Source of the DNA: JBCCWR01 sp039193385
GTDB taxonomy: Bacteria > Verrucomicrobiota > Verrucomicrobiia > Methylacidiphilales > JBCCWR01
Assembly: GCA_039193385.1 (NCBI GenBank)
Contig: JBCCWR010000048.1
Coordinates: 1 to 16,215, forward strand
DNA: 16,215 nucleotides
Direction of reading: 5' to 3'
A model generated the notes under the pieces. That model searched no databases, was not told where the DNA came from, and was given only the letters and a program-made list of their open reading frames with translations. A program made the translations under genes and the position numbers. Positions 14,352 to 16,215 of this stretch are shown piece after piece (the stretch's first letter is position 1; every line of letters begins with the position of its first letter).

Positions 14352-15899
14352 CTATTTTCTCACCCGGCCGGCTTCGACTAGCTCATCAAGCTGTTTTTTT
14401 AAAGCCTGGGCCATCTCAGGATTTGTTTCGATTAGGTTGACAGTTTCACCCGGGTCGTCTTTTAGATTATAGAGTTCTTCGACATCAGGTTTCTTAGGTG
14501 CTTTTTTAGTTGCCCTGCCTGTGATGTATTTCCATTCAGCTTTGCGAAACCCGAAAAAACGGTTCGCTTCTTCAATCATAAAATCTAAACCTTTGGGATC
14601 TTGCCCAAGAAATGCCTTCATGGTGTCTCGTGAGTCTGGAGCATCTTCTGAAGAAAGTTCTATATTTAAAAGAGAGGCAAAAGAGGCCAGGAAATCGATC
14701 TGATTGACCAGTGCATCGGATACTCCAGGCTTAATACGCGCTGGCCAGCGAATGATAAACGGAACACGCGTGCCCCCTTCATAAATTTGATATTTTCCGC
14801 CACGATAAATACCCGAACCATCATGGCCGCGGTCACTTTCTTCTTTAGAGGTTTTGACAGCAGTTCCGTCATCATAGCCATCGTCATAAACTGGACCGTT
14901 ATCACTGGAGAAAATGACTATAGTATTTTCAGTTAGACCATGTTTTTCCAAAGCATTCATGATTTCTCCGGTTGACCAGTCAAACTGCACCATGGCATCT
15001 CCGCGGTAACTAAGCTCTGTTTTTCCTTTAAAGCGAGGATGCGGCGCACGAGGCACATGCGTGTCCTGAGAAGCAAAATACAAAAAGAAAGGCTTATCTT
15101 TGTTCTCAGAGATATAGGCTTTGGCTTTTTCTACAAAAACATCTGCCATCGTCTCATCATCCCAAAGAGCTGACTTGCCTCCGGCCATGTATCCAATACG
15201 CCCAATACCATTGATCACGCTATTGCTATGACCATGGGTGCTCTTGTAATACGTCATTGCCTCTGGATTAAGTTTTCCATTGGGGTATTGTGTGCTTCCC
15301 GTCTTTTCTTTTATATCTTTCCACCTACCCACATACAGAGGATCTGCCGGATCTAAGTTGAGTACTCTGTAGCCATCGAGGTAAACACATGGCACACGGT
15401 CATTGGTTGACGGTAGCAGAAAAGAATAATCAAAGCCGATTTCCAAAGGGCCTGGCTTTACCTCACCGTTCCAGTCTGCAGGCGCATCCTTTGAGCCAAG
15501 GCCAAGATGCCATTTGCCAACGACTCCCGTATTGTAACCCGCTTTCTTAAAGAGTTTGGGCAAGGTTAGAATGTCTGTAGGAATCAAGAGGGTGGCATCG
15601 GGTGGCAAGATACTGACTCCGTCCCGAAAACCATGTATACCCGCCAGCAAAGAGTAGCGAGAAGGCGTACAAGTAGCTGCCGAACAATGTCCATCAGTAA
15701 AACGCAAACCACCCTTGGCCAGCTTGTCAATATTTGGCGTCGGGATCATCTTGGAGCCATAGACTCCTACATCGCCATAGCCCACATCATCGCCATAGAT
15801 GATGACTACATTGGGTTTTTCAGCAGAAACAATGTCTGAATTGAAATAATTTGCGAAGATTACTGCTAAGATACAAATAGTTGATTTAGTGATTTTCAT
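14352..15899 (-). CDS. S1 sulfatase, first copy of a tandem pair (S1_16-like)
   Basis: From the ATG at 15899 this is a 515-residue exported sulfatase with signal peptide starting MKITKSTICILAVIFANYF and cleavage near VSA (24-26). An in-frame ATG at 15938 would add 13 residues, but an AAGG eight bases before 15899 and the normal signal peptide favour the later start. Active-site residues: D37/D38, formylglycine Cys C77 in CTPSR, K129/H131 in GKWHLG, H281 in DTHVPR, D333/N334 in SDNGP. The loop after SDNG (337-357) is acidic and differs strongly from the neighbour. YRGGKYQIYEGGTRVP (365-380) is the usual closing motif of this region. It is the closest gene to the cut gene on the right, 94 bp away. 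Sharing of nearly the whole mature sequence with the next gene points to recent duplication and possibly a split in substrate position. Confidence 0.93.
   Translation of the reverse strand: MKITKSTICILAVIFANYFNSDIVSAEKPNVVIIYGDDVGYGDVGVYGSKMIPTPNIDKLAKGGLRFTDGHCSAATCTPSRYSLLAGIHGFRDGVSILPPDATLLIPTDILTLPKLFKKAGYNTGVVGKWHLGLGSKDAPADWNGEVKPGPLEIGFDYSFLLPSTNDRVPCVYLDGYRVLNLDPADPLYVGRWKDIKEKTGSTQYPNGKLNPEAMTYYKSTHGHSNSVINGIGRIGYMAGGKSALWDDETMADVFVEKAKAYISENKDKPFFLYFASQDTHVPRAPHPRFKGKTELSYRGDAMVQFDWSTGEIMNALEKHGLTENTIVIFSSDNGPVYDDGYDDGTAVKTSKEESDRGHDGSGIYRGGKYQIYEGGTRVPFIIRWPARIKPGVSDALVNQIDFLASFASLLNIELSSEDAPDSRDTMKAFLGQDPKGLDFMIEEANRFFGFRKAEWKYITGRATKKAPKKPDVEELYNLKDDPGETVNLIETNPEMAQALKKQLDELVEAGRVRK
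14354..15819 (-). repeat. tandem duplication unit, upstream copy (partner 12729-14188)
   Basis: This is the partner of the unit at 12729-14188 and covers the mature sulfatase and most of its stop codon but neither the signal peptide nor the flanks. The longest identical or near-identical blocks encode the GYGDVGVYGSKMIPTPNIDKL region and the MAGGKSALWDDETMADVFVE region, both within the conserved fold. Confidence 0.85.
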
Positions 15900-15907
15900 G
15901 CTGGTTA

Positions 15908-15911
15908 CCTT
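15908..15911 (-). promoter_or_regulatory. Shine-Dalgarno sequence that decides the start of the first tandem sulfatase
   Basis: AAGG (within TTAAGGTAACC on the minus strand) lies 8 nt upstream of the ATG at 15899 and inside the longer reading frame that begins at 15938. It is one of the few clear ribosome binding sites in the window and supports the shorter protein. Confidence 0.5.
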
Positions 15912-15993
15912 AATGCATTTGATAAAAAGAGATGTCAAGATAGCTATTAAATTTTATATATTTGGGAAAAATTGTTACAAGGCGAGTCTATAA

Positions 15994-16215
15994 TTAGGGA
16001 ACGTATTCAAACTCTGTCAACTCTTCTGTGATCAATTCAAACTCTGCCATCGCGGCCATACGTTCACCGCTCATACTTTCTAATGCAACAAAGCGGAAAT
16101 TGCGTCCAGCTTTAGGTTTATCCAGCATAATAACCTGTGTCTTGAAACCTGGCTCAAACTCGCCTTTTGCAACTGGGTCATACCAGTGATAGGCATGGTC
16201 GGTAACATAAAACTC
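15994..16215 (-). CDS. 3' end of a gene; C-terminal discoidin/F5-8C-like module
   Basis: The minus strand is open from the window edge to a TAA at 15994-15996, giving the last 73 residues of a protein (EFYVTDHAYHWY at the edge, ending EFEYVP). The stretch LDKPKAGRNFRFVALES followed by MAAMAEFELI has the shape of the last strands of an F5/8 type C (discoidin, CBM32-like) beta-sandwich, a common C-terminal sugar-binding or structural module in secreted glycosidases such as GH29 fucosidases. The catalytic part is outside the window, so the enzyme class cannot be told. It is 94 bp upstream of the first tandem sulfatase in the same direction and probably belongs to the same operon. The frame is certain; the module call is moderate. 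Confidence 0.6.
   Translation of the reverse strand, partial: EFYVTDHAYHWYDPVAKGEFEPGFKTQVIMLDKPKAGRNFRFVALESMSGERMAAMAEFELITEELTEFEYVP

Noticed and set aside
15910..15938. TTGACA with a 17-bp spacer and CATTAA on the minus strand before the first tandem sulfatase
   Set aside because: The -10 match is only 3/6 and transcription would start near 15903, inside or after the AAGG ribosome site, so both cannot be used together.
1..16215. SusC/SusD pair, transposases, tRNA or rRNA genes, CRISPR repeats
   Set aside because: I looked for their usual signatures on both strands and saw none.

Overview
The window looks like bacterial genomic DNA of about 45% GC in which every credible gene lies on the minus strand, so transcription runs from right to left. 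The best reading is a polysaccharide utilisation locus for a sulfated, fucose-containing glycan such as algal fucoidan, followed by two unrelated housekeeping or regulatory genes. Clusters of S1 sulfatases with GH95 and GH141 but no SusC/SusD pair are typical of marine Verrucomicrobiota (the fucoidan-degrading Lentimonas/Puniceicoccales type), with Planctomycetota, Kiritimatiellota or Lentisphaerota as alternatives. This assignment is an inference from gene content only; no rRNA or marker gene is present.

Layout in transcription order: (1) 16215-15994, the 3' end of a gene whose last 73 residues resemble a discoidin/F5-8 type C module. (2) 15899-14352 and 14268-12727, two tandem S1 sulfatases that are near copies in the mature enzyme but have unrelated signal peptides. 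(3) 12672-11140, a third S1 sulfatase of a different subfamily (S1_15-like). (4) 11098-8582, a GTG-started GH141-like parallel beta-helix glycosidase with a C-terminal PDZ domain. (5) 8466-7042, a fourth S1 sulfatase. (6) 7036-5147, a fifth, sulfamidase-like sulfatase with a Ca-binding repeat and an extra C-terminal module. (7) 5093-2685, a GH95 alpha-L-fucosidase. Gaps of 5-115 bp in one orientation suggest one operon whose main promoter lies to the right of the window, perhaps with an internal promoter near 8512-8540. After a 347-bp gap come a class III fructose-1,6-bisphosphatase (2337-379) and, after 238 bp, the start of a response-regulator gene (140-1), cut by the window edge.

How they may work together (inference): all seven complete enzymes of the locus carry export signals, so they should act in the periplasm or outside the cell. 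Five sulfatases, all with the cysteine form of the formylglycine motif, would strip different sulfate esters. GH141 and GH95 would then release alpha-L-fucose from desulfated ends. Fucose breakdown by the phosphorylated route gives dihydroxyacetone phosphate and lactaldehyde, so a cell living on it must run gluconeogenesis. That makes the neighbouring bisphosphatase a sensible though unproven companion. The sulfatase-maturing enzyme, transporters and fucose catabolic genes are not in the window. No tRNA, rRNA, insertion sequence, CRISPR array or prophage feature was seen.
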